A DNA stretch of 64,000 nt from Singulisphaera sp. GP187 (GTDB taxonomy: Bacteria > Planctomycetota > Planctomycetia > Isosphaerales > Isosphaeraceae), in NCBI RefSeq assembly GCF_900129635.1, contig NZ_FSRB01000002.1, positions 2,260,727 through 2,324,726 on the forward strand, read 5' to 3'. How positions within the stretch are numbered: the first letter of the stretch is position 1; every line of letters begins with the position of its first letter. The notes beneath the pieces are model-generated. The model was not told the origin of the DNA. It did not search any database and was given only the letters and a program-made list of their open reading frames with translations. A program made the position numbers and the translations under genes. Positions 7,710 to 16,905 of this stretch are shown here, piece by piece.

Positions 7710-10238
7710 ATGATCGAGACATCGTGGCTGCGAGGTCAATGGACGCCTCGCCATCAGACGAACCGGACCAGGGGCGAAAGTCTGGGACGGATCGTTGCGG
7801 TTTCGATCGCACTCTTGGCCGTCGCCGCCGGGTCACCCGGGTCGGTTGCCGCCGCGGCGCCGGGCCAGGATGGCAATACGTTCTTCGAGAAGAACATTCG
7901 GCCCATCTTGGTTGAACGCTGCTACGAATGTCATTCCAAGCAGTCCAAGAAGATCCGAGGGGGGCTGAGCCTCGACCTCAAGGACGGCTGGGTGAAGGGG
8001 GGCGATCTTGGGCCGTCGATCGAGCCCGGCAAGCCGGACACGAGCCTCTTGATCCAGGCGGTGCGCTACGACGATGAAGACCTCAAAATGCCCCCCAAGG
8101 GCAAGCTGTCGGAGCGTGAGGTCGCCTTGCTGACGGAGTGGGTGGCGATGGGCGCTCCCGACCCGCGCTCCGGCGATGCTCCGACACCGGCCAAGACGCA
8201 AATCGATGCGGAGTCCGGGCGTTCGTTCTGGGCGTTTCGCGCTCCGGTCGACCCGCCAGTCCCGGTCGTCCGCAACACGGCCTGGCCTCGAACCGCGCTC
8301 GACCGCTTCCTCCTGGCTGCGCTCGAGGAGAAGGGGTTGCAGCCCGCGCCCGCGGCCGATAAACGAACGTTGATTCGTCGGGCGACCTTTGATCTGATTG
8401 GCCTGCCTCCCACGCCCGCCGAGATCGAGGCGTTCCTGGCCGATGAATCTCCCGACGCCTTCGCCCAGGTGGTGGACCGCTTGCTGGCCTCGCCCCACTA
8501 CGGTGAGCGATGGGGGCGGCACTGGCTGGACGTGGCCCGTTACGCGGATTCCAACGGCCTTGATGAGAATGTCGCCTACGGCAACTCGTGGCGATATCGT
8601 GACTACGTCGTTCAGGCGTTCAACCAGGACAAGCCGTTTTCCCAGTTTCTCCGCGAGCAACTCGCGGGCGATTTGCTGCCGGCCGAGGGGGACGAAGCGA
8701 CGACCCACGAGCGGTCGATCGCGACCGGATTCCTCTCGCTCGGCCCCAAGGTGTTGGCCGAGGTTGACGGCGTCAAGATGGAGATGGATATCGTCGACGA
8801 ACAGGTCGACACCGTCGGCCGCGCGTTCATGGGGCTCACGATCGGTTGCGCCCGCTGTCACGACCACAAGTTCGACCCGATCGCCACGACCGACTACTAC
8901 GCCTTGGCCGGGATCTTCCGCAGCACCAAGACCATGGAGACCTTCGAGAAGGTCGCCCGATGGTATGAGATCCCCCTGGCTACCGCGCAGGATCGGGCTC
9001 GACTGGCGGAACACGCCAAGCGGGTCAGCGATCAGAAAGCGGTGATCGACGCGCTGACCCGTCGTGCCAACGAGCAGCTTCAAGCGGCATCGGGCGCGGG
9101 ATTCGTACTGCCGAAAGCCCCCGAGCCCCTCTACCCGCAAGCGACCAAAGATGAGCTCAAGCGATTGCGCGACGCCCTGAGCCAACTGGAAAAATCTGCC
9201 CCCGTGATGCCTGCGGCGATGGGGGTGACCGAGGGAACCGTCGCGGACGTCCCGGTGCACATTCGCGGTAGCCACCTGTCGCTCGGTGAGAAAGTCGCAC
9301 GTCGGGTTCCGACGGTTCTGGCCTCCTCCGACGCGCCCAAGTTCAGTGCCTCCCAGAGCGGTCGGCTCGAATTCGCTCGCTGGCTGACCGATCCCGCGCA
9401 TCCGCTCACCAGCCGGGTGATGGTCAATCGGCTCTGGCGCTGGCATTTCGGCAAGGGACTCGTCGCGACTCCCGACAACTTCGGAGCCCTGGGCGGACGC
9501 CCGACCAACCCGTTGCTCCTCGACTGGCTGGCCCAGCGATTCGTCGAATCGGGCTGGTCGATCAAGGCGATGCACCGAATCATCATGCTCTCAAGCACCT
9601 ACAAGATGAGTGCGGCCTTCGACCCCAAAGGGGGGGAAGTCGACCCCGAAAATCTGCTTCACTGGCGGTTTAGCCCGCGCCGGCTCGAGGCGGAAGCGAT
9701 TCGCGATGCGCTCCTGACCGTGAGCGGCACCTTGGATCCGACGATGGGGGGATCGCTCCTCAACGTCGAGAATCGCGGCTATTTCTTCGATCATACGTCG
9801 AAGGATGCCACCAACTATAACGTCCCGAGGCGGTCCGTCTACCTGCCGGTCGTGCGCAATCACATGTATGATGCGTTTGACCTGTTTGACTACTCTGAAG
9901 CCGGTGTCACCAACGGTGACCGGGCGACCACGACCGTCGCTCCGCAAGCTTTGTTCATGATGAACAGCACGCTAGTCGAGCAAGCGGCGCGGAGTTTGGC
10001 TTCCGACTTGCTGGCACCGAAGTTGGCCAGTGACGGCGACCGGATCGGCCGGCTCTACGTTCGCGCCTTCGGCCGGCCGCCGGAGCCGGCGGAAGTGGCC
10101 CGTGCCGGGGCGTTCCTCGACCGCTTCGCTCAAGGGATAGCGGCTTCGGTGCCCGACGCGCCGGAGCGAGTGCTCCGCACCTGGCAAGCGCTTTGCCAGG
10201 CGCTCCTGGCGTCCAACGAATTTGTTTATATCGAGTAA
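7710..10238 (+). CDS. PSCyt1/DUF1549/DUF1553 (PSD1) planctomycete cytochrome-type protein
   Basis: 842 residues. A hydrophobic export or anchor segment lies at about 27-48 (IVAVSIALLAVAAGSPGSVAA). A PSCyt1 domain follows with CYECH at 71-75 and GGLSLDLKDGWVKGGDLGPS, ending MPPKGKLSEREVALLTEWVAMGA. Next is DUF1549 (ALDRFLLAALEEKGLQPAPAADKRTLIRRA in outline) with a second CARCHDHKFDP motif near residue 380, then the C-terminal DUF1553 domain (NPLT-type motif: HPLTSRVMVNRLWRWHFGKG). The two CxxCH motifs are consistent with haem binding, but this has not been shown for the family as far as I know. It has a much shorter linker than the paralogue at the window start. It is co-transcribed with the DUF1501 gene at 10252. 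Confidence 0.93.
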   Translation: MIETSWLRGQWTPRHQTNRTRGESLGRIVAVSIALLAVAAGSPGSVAAAAPGQDGNTFFEKNIRPILVERCYECHSKQSKKIRGGLSLDLKDGWVKGGDLGPSIEPGKPDTSLLIQAVRYDDEDLKMPPKGKLSEREVALLTEWVAMGAPDPRSGDAPTPAKTQIDAESGRSFWAFRAPVDPPVPVVRNTAWPRTALDRFLLAALEEKGLQPAPAADKRTLIRRATFDLIGLPPTPAEIEAFLADESPDAFAQVVDRLLASPHYGERWGRHWLDVARYADSNGLDENVAYGNSWRYRDYVVQAFNQDKPFSQFLREQLAGDLLPAEGDEATTHERSIATGFLSLGPKVLAEVDGVKMEMDIVDEQVDTVGRAFMGLTIGCARCHDHKFDPIATTDYYALAGIFRSTKTMETFEKVARWYEIPLATAQDRARLAEHAKRVSDQKAVIDALTRRANEQLQAASGAGFVLPKAPEPLYPQATKDELKRLRDALSQLEKSAPVMPAAMGVTEGTVADVPVHIRGSHLSLGEKVARRVPTVLASSDAPKFSASQSGRLEFARWLTDPAHPLTSRVMVNRLWRWHFGKGLVATPDNFGALGGRPTNPLLLDWLAQRFVESGWSIKAMHRIIMLSSTYKMSAAFDPKGGEVDPENLLHWRFSPRRLEAEAIRDALLTVSGTLDPTMGGSLLNVENRGYFFDHTSKDATNYNVPRRSVYLPVVRNHMYDAFDLFDYSEAGVTNGDRATTTVAPQALFMMNSTLVEQAARSLASDLLAPKLASDGDRIGRLYVRAFGRPPEPAEVARAGAFLDRFAQGIAASVPDAPERVLRTWQALCQALLASNEFVYIE

Positions 10239-10251
10239 CGAGGGCCAGACC

Positions 10252-11673
10252 GTGGACCAATTCAATTGGGAATTGACCTCGCGCCGTCGGATGCTGAAGG
10301 GTTGCGCCACGGGGTTTGGGGCCCTTGCCCTGGCCGCACTCATGGCCGAGGAATCCTCGGCCGGTGCGCCGGTCAAGAAGGCTGAGGGGCCGCCCGCACC
10401 ACATTTTCCGGCACGGGCCAAGCGGGTCATTTTCCTGTTCATGAAGGGGGGGCCGTCGCACCTCGATACCTTCGACCCCAAGCCGCTCCTGCAACGCGAT
10501 AACGGCAAGGACCTCCCTTTCCCCAAGCCGCGCGTCCAGTTCGCGCCGACTGGCAAACTGCTCGCCTCCCCTTGGAAATTCCAGAAGTACGGTCAGAGCG
10601 GGATCGAGGTCAGTTCGCTTTTCCCGAATGTGGCTCAATGCGTTGATGATCTGTGTATTATTAACTCGGTTCACGGCACCAACGCGGCCCACGGCGGAGC
10701 GTTGTTGAAGCTCCACACCGGCAGCGATAGCTTCGTGCGTCCGAGCATGGGGTCTTGGATCACCTACGGGCTGGGCACCGAGAACCAGGACCTGCCCGGG
10801 TTCATCACGATCTGCCCGACGCTGGCGCACGGCGGCGTGCTCAACTGGGGGTCGGCCTTCCTCCCCGCCCGCTACCAAGGGACTCCGCTCGGGAACGCGA
10901 GTGTGCCGTCCGATCGAGCCCGGGTTCGCTTCATCGAGAACGAGCAAACCCCTCGCGATCTTCAGCGCATGCAGCTCGACCTCTTGGCGGACCTGAATCG
11001 CGACCACCTCGCCGGTGTCGGCCCGAACCTCGACCTGGAAGGTCGGCTCGACTCGTTTGAGCTCGCGTTCCGGATGCAGTCGGCGATGCCGGAAATCCAG
11101 TCCCTGACGGGCGAGAACCCCGCGACCCTGAAGGCTTACGGCCTCGATGACCCGGTGACCGCGAACTTCGGCCGCCAGTGCCTGCTGGCCCGCCGGTTCG
11201 CCGAGCGTGGGGTCCGCTTCGTCCAGGTCACCCACAGCGACTCCTACGTGCAGTGGGATCAGCACTCCAAGCTCAAAGAGGGGCACGAGAAAAACGCACG
11301 CGAAGTCGACCTGCCAATCGCGGCGCTGCTCAGGGATCTCAAATCTCGCGGCTTGCTCGAGGACACGCTCGTCCTCTGGGGCGGCGAATTCGGCCGCACC
11401 CCGACCGCGCAAGGGACCGACGGCCGCGACCACAACCCCGAGGGGTTCACCCTCTGGATGGCCGGGGGGGGAGTCAAAGGCGGGTTCAAGTATGGCGCCA
11501 CGGATGACTACGGCTATTATGCCGTTGAAAATAAGATGCACATCCATGACGTTCATGCCACGATCTTGCACCTGCTGGGGCTCAACCACGAGCGGCTCAC
11601 CTACCAGTACGCGGGCCGCGACTTCCGCTTGACCGACGTTGCCGGCGAAGTGGCCCACGATCTCTTCGCTTGA
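10252..11673 (+). CDS. DUF1501 domain-containing Tat-exported protein
   Basis: 473 residues from a GTG start at 10252, chosen because GAGGG lies 7 bases upstream at 10240-10244. An in-frame TTG at 10222 overlaps the previous gene and lacks a ribosome binding site. The twin-arginine signal is SRRRMLKG near the N-terminus. DUF1501 landmarks follow: AKRVIFLFMKGGPSHLDTFDPKP, ARRFAERGVRFVQVTHSDSY, GGEFGRTPTAQG and DGRDHNPEG. It starts 13 bases after the PSD1 stop, so the two form an operon. It is closely similar in motif content to the protein at 2777, pointing to an old duplication of the PSD1-DUF1501 pair around the SGNH gene. Confidence 0.93.
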   Translation: MDQFNWELTSRRRMLKGCATGFGALALAALMAEESSAGAPVKKAEGPPAPHFPARAKRVIFLFMKGGPSHLDTFDPKPLLQRDNGKDLPFPKPRVQFAPTGKLLASPWKFQKYGQSGIEVSSLFPNVAQCVDDLCIINSVHGTNAAHGGALLKLHTGSDSFVRPSMGSWITYGLGTENQDLPGFITICPTLAHGGVLNWGSAFLPARYQGTPLGNASVPSDRARVRFIENEQTPRDLQRMQLDLLADLNRDHLAGVGPNLDLEGRLDSFELAFRMQSAMPEIQSLTGENPATLKAYGLDDPVTANFGRQCLLARRFAERGVRFVQVTHSDSYVQWDQHSKLKEGHEKNAREVDLPIAALLRDLKSRGLLEDTLVLWGGEFGRTPTAQGTDGRDHNPEGFTLWMAGGGVKGGFKYGATDDYGYYAVENKMHIHDVHATILHLLGLNHERLTYQYAGRDFRLTDVAGEVAHDLFA

Positions 11674-11842
11674 GCTTCCCGTTCCACGCTGACCACGACT
11701 GAGGGCCATGGGTTCGACTGACTCCACCCGTGGCACCTCGGTTCTGGCTGCCTTGATGCGGGAAGAGGATTCCCACGGTTCCTCGACAAGGCGATCGGCC
11801 GGGATTGTGTTTCTCCTGGGGACGGATTCGCTCCTGCTTCGA

Positions 11843-12730
11843 TCAACGTCCTGGCAAGTAACGCTTGTTGACTTTGGCGGCCACGGTGCCGATTCCGTAG
11901 TAGCCCACCGAGATCTGACCGACGTGAGTCAACAGGTCGTACGCCCGCCAGCGATCCCAGCCGTGCTCGGTCTCCATCCAGAGGCTCAGGAGGGCGTAGG
12001 CCTGGGCGATGGAGCGTTCCATCGGGGCGCCGCTCACGATCGTCATGATCTCGGTGGGGGTTTCGATTCGGGGCCATGTCAGCCGTTTCCCTTTGTGCAG
12101 GTCGACGGTGATCGTGGTCTCCGCGGGCATCTCCAGGCCGGTGGCCGATAATTCGCCGTGGCCCATCGCGGCGTGGGCGTCGCCCAGATAGAGGAATCCA
12201 CCCGGGACGAAGACGGGTAAGTAGACAGTGCTTTCCGGGCCGGTCTCGATGATATCCATATTGCCGCCGTGCGGCCCGGCCGGCGCGGTCGTCGGGCAAC
12301 CCCAGTCGGGGGCGGTGCCGATACAGCCGAGCATCGGCGTATAAGGGATTGTGACTGAGTCGCTCCAGTAAATCAGGCCGTCGCGAATCGGGCAGACGTG
12401 TGTGCCGTGGGGACAGTCGGTGCCGAGCCATTCGCAGAGTTGCTTCGGGTCGGCGGTTCGGGTCGCACATTCGCCGAGGGTCGGTCGGATCGCGTGGATC
12501 GTTACCGCCAGCGCATCACCGGGCTCGGCGCCTGCAACCACGATCGGTCCCGTGAGCGGGTTGCTATACGGCATCTTGATCTTGTCACGTCGATCGGCGT
12601 TGCTGCGAATCTGTCCCGAGAGCGCATCTTCGCTCGCGACCAAGAGGGTTTCGCCCGGCTCGATCCGCAGGCGGGGCTCGTGATGTCGGCTGAATTCATA
12701 GTAGAGCGGCCCGATGGGAAGGTGCTTCAT
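11843..12730 (-). CDS. acetamidase/formamidase family protein
   Basis: 295 residues. The ATG at 12730 is chosen because GAGGT precedes it by about 7 bases and the protein then begins MKHLPIGPLYYEFSRHHEP, the family's usual N-terminus. Diagnostic segments are GDALAVTIHAI, MLGCIGTAPDWG, GPHGGNMD, LPVFVPGGFLYLGDAHAAMGHGE and TPTEIMTIVSG, all typical of FmdA/AmdA enzymes that hydrolyse formamide or short aliphatic amides to the acid and ammonia. Length is normal for the family and no signal peptide is seen, so it is cytoplasmic. The gene converges on the DUF1501 gene and diverges from the phosphoesterase at 13047; no ammonium-related genes are near, so the true substrate is uncertain. Confidence 0.9.
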   Translation of the reverse strand: MKHLPIGPLYYEFSRHHEPRLRIEPGETLLVASEDALSGQIRSNADRRDKIKMPYSNPLTGPIVVAGAEPGDALAVTIHAIRPTLGECATRTADPKQLCEWLGTDCPHGTHVCPIRDGLIYWSDSVTIPYTPMLGCIGTAPDWGCPTTAPAGPHGGNMDIIETGPESTVYLPVFVPGGFLYLGDAHAAMGHGELSATGLEMPAETTITVDLHKGKRLTWPRIETPTEIMTIVSGAPMERSIAQAYALLSLWMETEHGWDRWRAYDLLTHVGQISVGYYGIGTVAAKVNKRYLPGR

Positions 12731-13046
12731 CAGTGACCTCGTGGCGTCTCTCGATCCTGGCACGAACGATGAGTTTGCACGCTCGTGCCCAGGGTACCAG
12801 TACCGTCTCGCGGTTGCCGCAACGAACTCGTGGGAACTTGGCGGCGACGGCCCCGATAACATCGCCCAGCGGCTGAGCTATCATCCTCAGGCGGGACCTT
12901 CGCGATCGGCTCGGACGATGAAGTTTTCGTGCATTCATGCCCTGATCGACCGAATCCGCGTGTCTCTCCGCTCCCGGCTTCGCTACCTTAGGGGTTGCGG
13001 CCAGACGGCCACGATTGGCAAGTTCATGCGGACGGACGAGGACTTC

Positions 13047-15599
13047 ATGCGACATCACGACGGACGAATGGGACGGGCGTACCCGGTCATTACGGCGATC
13101 CTCGCCGCGATGGCGCTCGGGGCCGATGACCCGGCTCGGAGCGATACGGATCAACGCGAAATTATGCTTCCGGGTCTGACTCGGTCCGGGGCCGTGCTCC
13201 TGCCGAATGGGTGGTCGTTGCAACCCGCGGGCAAGCAATCGCCGCTGGGCGACCTGCCCGTACTCCTGGTTGAGAACCCCAAGGCCCCGATCCTGGCGAT
13301 CCTCCATGCCGGGTTCGGCGACCATGAGGTCTGGACCCTTGATGCCAAGTCCGGTCGGACCATCGCCCGCGCTGTCATTCCGGCAAGCTTCTCGGGCCTG
13401 ACCTGGTCGGCGGACGGTCACCGACTCTATGTCGGAGGCGGGTTCGATGACCTGATCTACGGCTTTGACCACAAGGACGGGTTGCTCTCGAACCAATCGA
13501 TCTATCAGTATCCCGACCGCGGCAAACCTCTGAACGGCCCCGGGGCAAGCCAAGCGGGCAAGAAACGCCAGCGCGTGACCGCGGGCCTGGCCGTCTCGGC
13601 CGACGGCAAAAGCCTCTGGGCCGCCAATGCCTTCGGCCACACGCTCGCGCGGTTTGACACCGAGTCGAAAGCCCTGGTATCCGAGGTCGAGCTCGGGCTC
13701 GACTCGTACCCCTACGGACTGGCACTCGACGAAAACACGGGGCGAATCTATGTGAGCCTATGGGGCGCGGCGAAGGTTGCGGTGATCGACATCAAGGCAA
13801 ATGAGCTCCTCAGTCACTACGAGACGCAGGAGCACCCCAACGAGATGATCACCGCGAAGCAGGGGCAGTACCTCTTCGTCGCCAATGCGAACCGCAACAC
13901 GGTGACGGTCCTCGACACCAAGATAGGGCAAGCGGTCGAGACGATCAACACCGCGATCGCCCCCGGCGCCCCGGCCGGATCGACACCCAGCTCGCTGTCG
14001 CTGACCCCCGACGAGTCGATCCTGCTCGTCGCCAACGCGAACACCAACGACGTGGCGGCGTTCAACGTCAAGGAGCCTGGCAAGAGTACTCCGCTCGGAT
14101 TCATCCCGGTGGGCTGGTATCCCACGAGCGTCCGCGCCAGTCGCGACGGGAAAACGGTCTGGGTTACCAACGGCAAGGGGGCATCCTCCAAGGCGAACCG
14201 TGATGGCCCCCGCCCCGGCTTTGCAGGAGGAGGAGAGAACCGGATCCGCCAGTACATCGGCGGACTCCTTCAGGGCACCCTGTCCACGATCCCGATGCCC
14301 TCGCCCCGGCAGATGGCCGACTATTCCCGGACCGTTTACGCGTGCAGTCCGATCAGAAAGGATGACCCGGGCGGTGTAACCGGTCCCGAACTCGCCAAGG
14401 ATAACCCCATTCCGCGCAAGGTCGGCGAACCCTCCCCGATCACCCATTGTATCTACATCATTAAAGAAAATCGCACCTACGACCAGGTCTTCGGCGACAT
14501 GTCCGAGGGCAACGGCGAGCCTTCGCTCTGCCTCTTCCCCGAGAAGGTAACGCCCAATCATCATGCGTTGGCGCGTGAGTTCGTCCTCCTGGATAACTTC
14601 TACGTCGAGTCCGAGGTTTCGGCCGACGGCCACGAATGGACGATGGGAGCGTATGCGACCGACTTCGTGGAACGGACCTGGCCGCTGGGCTATCGGGGCG
14701 ATGGTCGCGTCCCGTTCCCGGCCGAGGGGAATTTCGCGATCGCGACTCCGGCCGGCGGTTATCTCTGGGACCGCGCGGCGGCCAAGGGCGTTACGTATCG
14801 GAGCTACGGCGAATTCATCGAGAATGGCAAGACCCCCGCGGACCCGTCGCATACGAAGGTCAAGGCGCTCCAAGGCCATTTCGACCCGAAGTATCGTGGC
14901 TACGACCTCGACTACCCCGACCAGAAGCGGGCCGACCGGTTCCTCGAAGAGCTGGCCGAATTTGAGAAAACGGGGGAGATGCCCCGCCTGATCGTCTTGC
15001 GGCTCCCGAACGATCACACCTCGGGCACCGCGCCCGGGAAGCCGACGGTTACGGCGATGGTCGCCGACAACGACCTGGCGCTGGGCCGAGTCGTCGACGG
15101 TCTGTCACGGAGCAAGTTCTGGCCGAAGCTGGCGATCTTCGTGGTCGAGGATGATGCCCAGAACGGCTCGGACCACGTGGATGCCCATCGCACCGTGGCC
15201 TTGATGATCAGCCCGTATGCCAGGCGAAAGGTGGTCGATTCGACGATGTACTCCACCTCGTCGATGCTCCGCACCATCGAGCTCATCCTGGGGCTGGACC
15301 CGATGAGCCAGTTCGACGCTTCGTCGCGGCCGATGTCGCCGGCATTCACCGGAGCGGCCGATCCGTCGCCCTACACGGTCCGTCCGGCAAACGTGGACCT
15401 CAAGGAGGTGAACCTCCGTACGGCCCCGGGCGCTGCGGCGTCACTGAAGCTGGACCTCTCGAAGGAGGATCAGGCGGATGATCTCGTGTTCAACGAGATC
15501 ATCTGGAAGGCCGTCAAAGGAGCGAACTCAACCATGCCGCCGCCGGTCCGCGCGGCCTTTGTGGTGCCGCGGCTGGAGAACGATGATGATGACGATTGA
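13047..15599 (+). CDS. secreted YncE-like beta-propeller / phosphoesterase fusion
   Basis: 850 residues. Of several in-frame ATGs (13026, 13047, 13068), 13047 has the best ribosome binding site (GAGGA about 6 bases upstream) and gives a Sec-type signal (AYPVITAILAAMALGA). Residues about 40-460 are a YVTN/YncE-type seven-bladed propeller with repeated strands such as GLAVSADGKSLWAANAFG, NEMITAKQGQYLFVANANRN and DESILLVANANTNDVAAFN. The C-terminal half is a phosphoesterase/phospholipase C-like domain (THCIYIIKENRTYDQVFGDM, DNFYVESEVSADGHEWTMGA, FVVEDDAQNGSDHVDAHRT). This architecture is common in Acidobacteria and Planctomycetes. It ends in an Asp-rich tail (NDDDDD). A periplasmic or extracellular phosphatase role is likely but unproven. 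Confidence 0.9.
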   Translation: MRHHDGRMGRAYPVITAILAAMALGADDPARSDTDQREIMLPGLTRSGAVLLPNGWSLQPAGKQSPLGDLPVLLVENPKAPILAILHAGFGDHEVWTLDAKSGRTIARAVIPASFSGLTWSADGHRLYVGGGFDDLIYGFDHKDGLLSNQSIYQYPDRGKPLNGPGASQAGKKRQRVTAGLAVSADGKSLWAANAFGHTLARFDTESKALVSEVELGLDSYPYGLALDENTGRIYVSLWGAAKVAVIDIKANELLSHYETQEHPNEMITAKQGQYLFVANANRNTVTVLDTKIGQAVETINTAIAPGAPAGSTPSSLSLTPDESILLVANANTNDVAAFNVKEPGKSTPLGFIPVGWYPTSVRASRDGKTVWVTNGKGASSKANRDGPRPGFAGGGENRIRQYIGGLLQGTLSTIPMPSPRQMADYSRTVYACSPIRKDDPGGVTGPELAKDNPIPRKVGEPSPITHCIYIIKENRTYDQVFGDMSEGNGEPSLCLFPEKVTPNHHALAREFVLLDNFYVESEVSADGHEWTMGAYATDFVERTWPLGYRGDGRVPFPAEGNFAIATPAGGYLWDRAAAKGVTYRSYGEFIENGKTPADPSHTKVKALQGHFDPKYRGYDLDYPDQKRADRFLEELAEFEKTGEMPRLIVLRLPNDHTSGTAPGKPTVTAMVADNDLALGRVVDGLSRSKFWPKLAIFVVEDDAQNGSDHVDAHRTVALMISPYARRKVVDSTMYSTSSMLRTIELILGLDPMSQFDASSRPMSPAFTGAADPSPYTVRPANVDLKEVNLRTAPGAAASLKLDLSKEDQADDLVFNEIIWKAVKGANSTMPPPVRAAFVVPRLENDDDDD

Positions 15600-16084
15600 T
15601 TAATACGACTGGAATCGAGACTGTCGCTACGTTACCGGATGATCCGCCTGGCCCCGGGTGGCCCGGACAACTTGCTTGTCCGGGCGGCGAAGCCGCATGA
15701 GGCGTCCGGTCGGCCGTGACTTTCCCTCGGGTCGGGCCAAACCCTGAGCCTCTTGTCGCTTCGCGACCCGGACAAGCAAGTTGTCCGGGCCACCCGGATC
15801 CGTCAACCCAGTGTCCTTGCTCCAGTGTCGAAAAGGGCGTCTAATTCCGCGTCGGGATTGCGGATTGGTCGCTTTACGCGGCGATACGCGGGCTTACGCT
15901 GGTTCGGAGGCCCGTCGCCGTTTGTCACGCAGCGTGAATTGTGGTGCTCGACACGATCGAAACGGCGCTGTGGTATCCTCTCTTCATTCTGCCCGCTTGG
16001 CTGGCGATCCGCCGTGTGAGAAGACTGGGGGTAGGGTCGTCGTTGATTCTACGGGCTCGCTTCAAGAATGAGGGTGTCAACGCG
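15600..16084. other. gene-free spacer holding a large nested inverted repeat
   Basis: 485 bases between two plus-strand genes. The left part holds the inverted repeat listed separately. The right part (about 15800-16084) is less GC-rich in places and must carry the ribosome binding site and probably the promoter of the SDR gene. I see no convincing coding frame with a start and ribosome binding site. Confidence 0.6.
15654..15797. repeat. 40-base inverted repeat whose arms are themselves hairpins
   Basis: The arms at 15654-15693 and 15758-15797 are reverse complements with 2 mismatches in 40 bases. Each arm contains the palindrome CCCGGACAA-CTTGC-TTGTCCGGG (stem 9, loop 5), so the RNA or single-stranded DNA can fold either as one long stem with a 64-base loop or as two short stems. 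No transposase is encoded. It looks like a miniature, non-autonomous mobile or REPIN-type element. Confidence 0.85.
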
Positions 16085-16843
16085 ATGAACTCGGTAGGAA
16101 AGATCGCCATTGTCACGGGCGCGGGGTCGGGGATCGGGCGAGCGACCGCGCTGGCGCTGCTGCGGGACGGCTATTCGGTCGTGCTGGCCGGCCGCAGGTC
16201 GGAGGCGCTCGCCGAGACCGTGGCGCAGGCGGGACCGGCTGGGCCCCGCGCGCTTTCGGTTCCCACCGATGTGAGTGATCCGCTCTCCGTACAAGCACTC
16301 TTCGATGCGACGAAAGAGGCGTTTGGACGGCTCGATCTGCTGTTCAACAACGCCGGCACGGGCGCTCCGCCGGTCCCCTTGGAAGCGCTGACGTTCGAGC
16401 AGTGGCGGCGGGTCGTTGATATCAACCTCACCGGCGCTTTTCTCTGCACCCAGGCAGCCTTCCGGCTCATGAAGACGCAAGCCCCGAGGGGCGGCCGAAT
16501 CATCAACAACGGCTCGATCTCGGCGACCACCCCCCGGCCCCACTCCGGGCCCTACACGGCGACCAAGCATGCGATTACCGGCTTGACCAAGTCGACCGCC
16601 CTCGACGGCCGCGAGTACGACATCGCCTGCGGTCAGATCGACATCGGCAACGCCGAGACCGAAATGACAGCCCGGATGAAAGGTGGGGTGCTCCAGGCGA
16701 ACGGCGAGAAGGCCGTCGAGCCGACGATGGATGTGGACAACGTGGCGCGAACCGTGGTCTACATGGCAAGCCTGCCCCTTCAGGCCAACGCCCTCTTCAT
16801 GACCTTGATGGCCACGAAGATGCCCTTCGTCGGCCGAGGCTGA
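16085..16843 (+). CDS. SDR family oxidoreductase
   Basis: 252 residues from the ATG at 16085 (GAGGG 10 bases upstream; the upstream extension of the frame is not SDR-like). It is a classical short-chain dehydrogenase/reductase: cofactor motif TGAGSGIG near residues 12-19, LFNNAG near 86-91, and active-site residues SIS and YTATK (YxxxK). The Arg in AGRR after the second strand suggests NADP(H) preference. The C-terminus is unusual only in detail (MTLMATKMPFVGRG), matching a subgroup of SDRs of unknown substrate. Cytoplasmic; single-gene unit with a convergent hypothetical gene downstream. Confidence 0.92.
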   Translation: MNSVGKIAIVTGAGSGIGRATALALLRDGYSVVLAGRRSEALAETVAQAGPAGPRALSVPTDVSDPLSVQALFDATKEAFGRLDLLFNNAGTGAPPVPLEALTFEQWRRVVDINLTGAFLCTQAAFRLMKTQAPRGGRIINNGSISATTPRPHSGPYTATKHAITGLTKSTALDGREYDIACGQIDIGNAETEMTARMKGGVLQANGEKAVEPTMDVDNVARTVVYMASLPLQANALFMTLMATKMPFVGRG

Positions 16844-16905
16844 GCGCCTTGCCGCCCCGGCCCTGCGCGGTTGCAAGCGGCGATCTCAACGATCGTGCAG
16901 CGTTC

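Noticed and set aside
9955..11736. Long minus-strand frame opposite the second DUF1501 gene
   Set aside because: Antisense shadow; the plus strand carries DUF1501 motifs and a ribosome binding site.
11674..11842. Extra coding frame between the second DUF1501 gene and the acetamidase
   Set aside because: The plus-strand frame starting at 11708 runs into the acetamidase gene as a shadow and has no motif.
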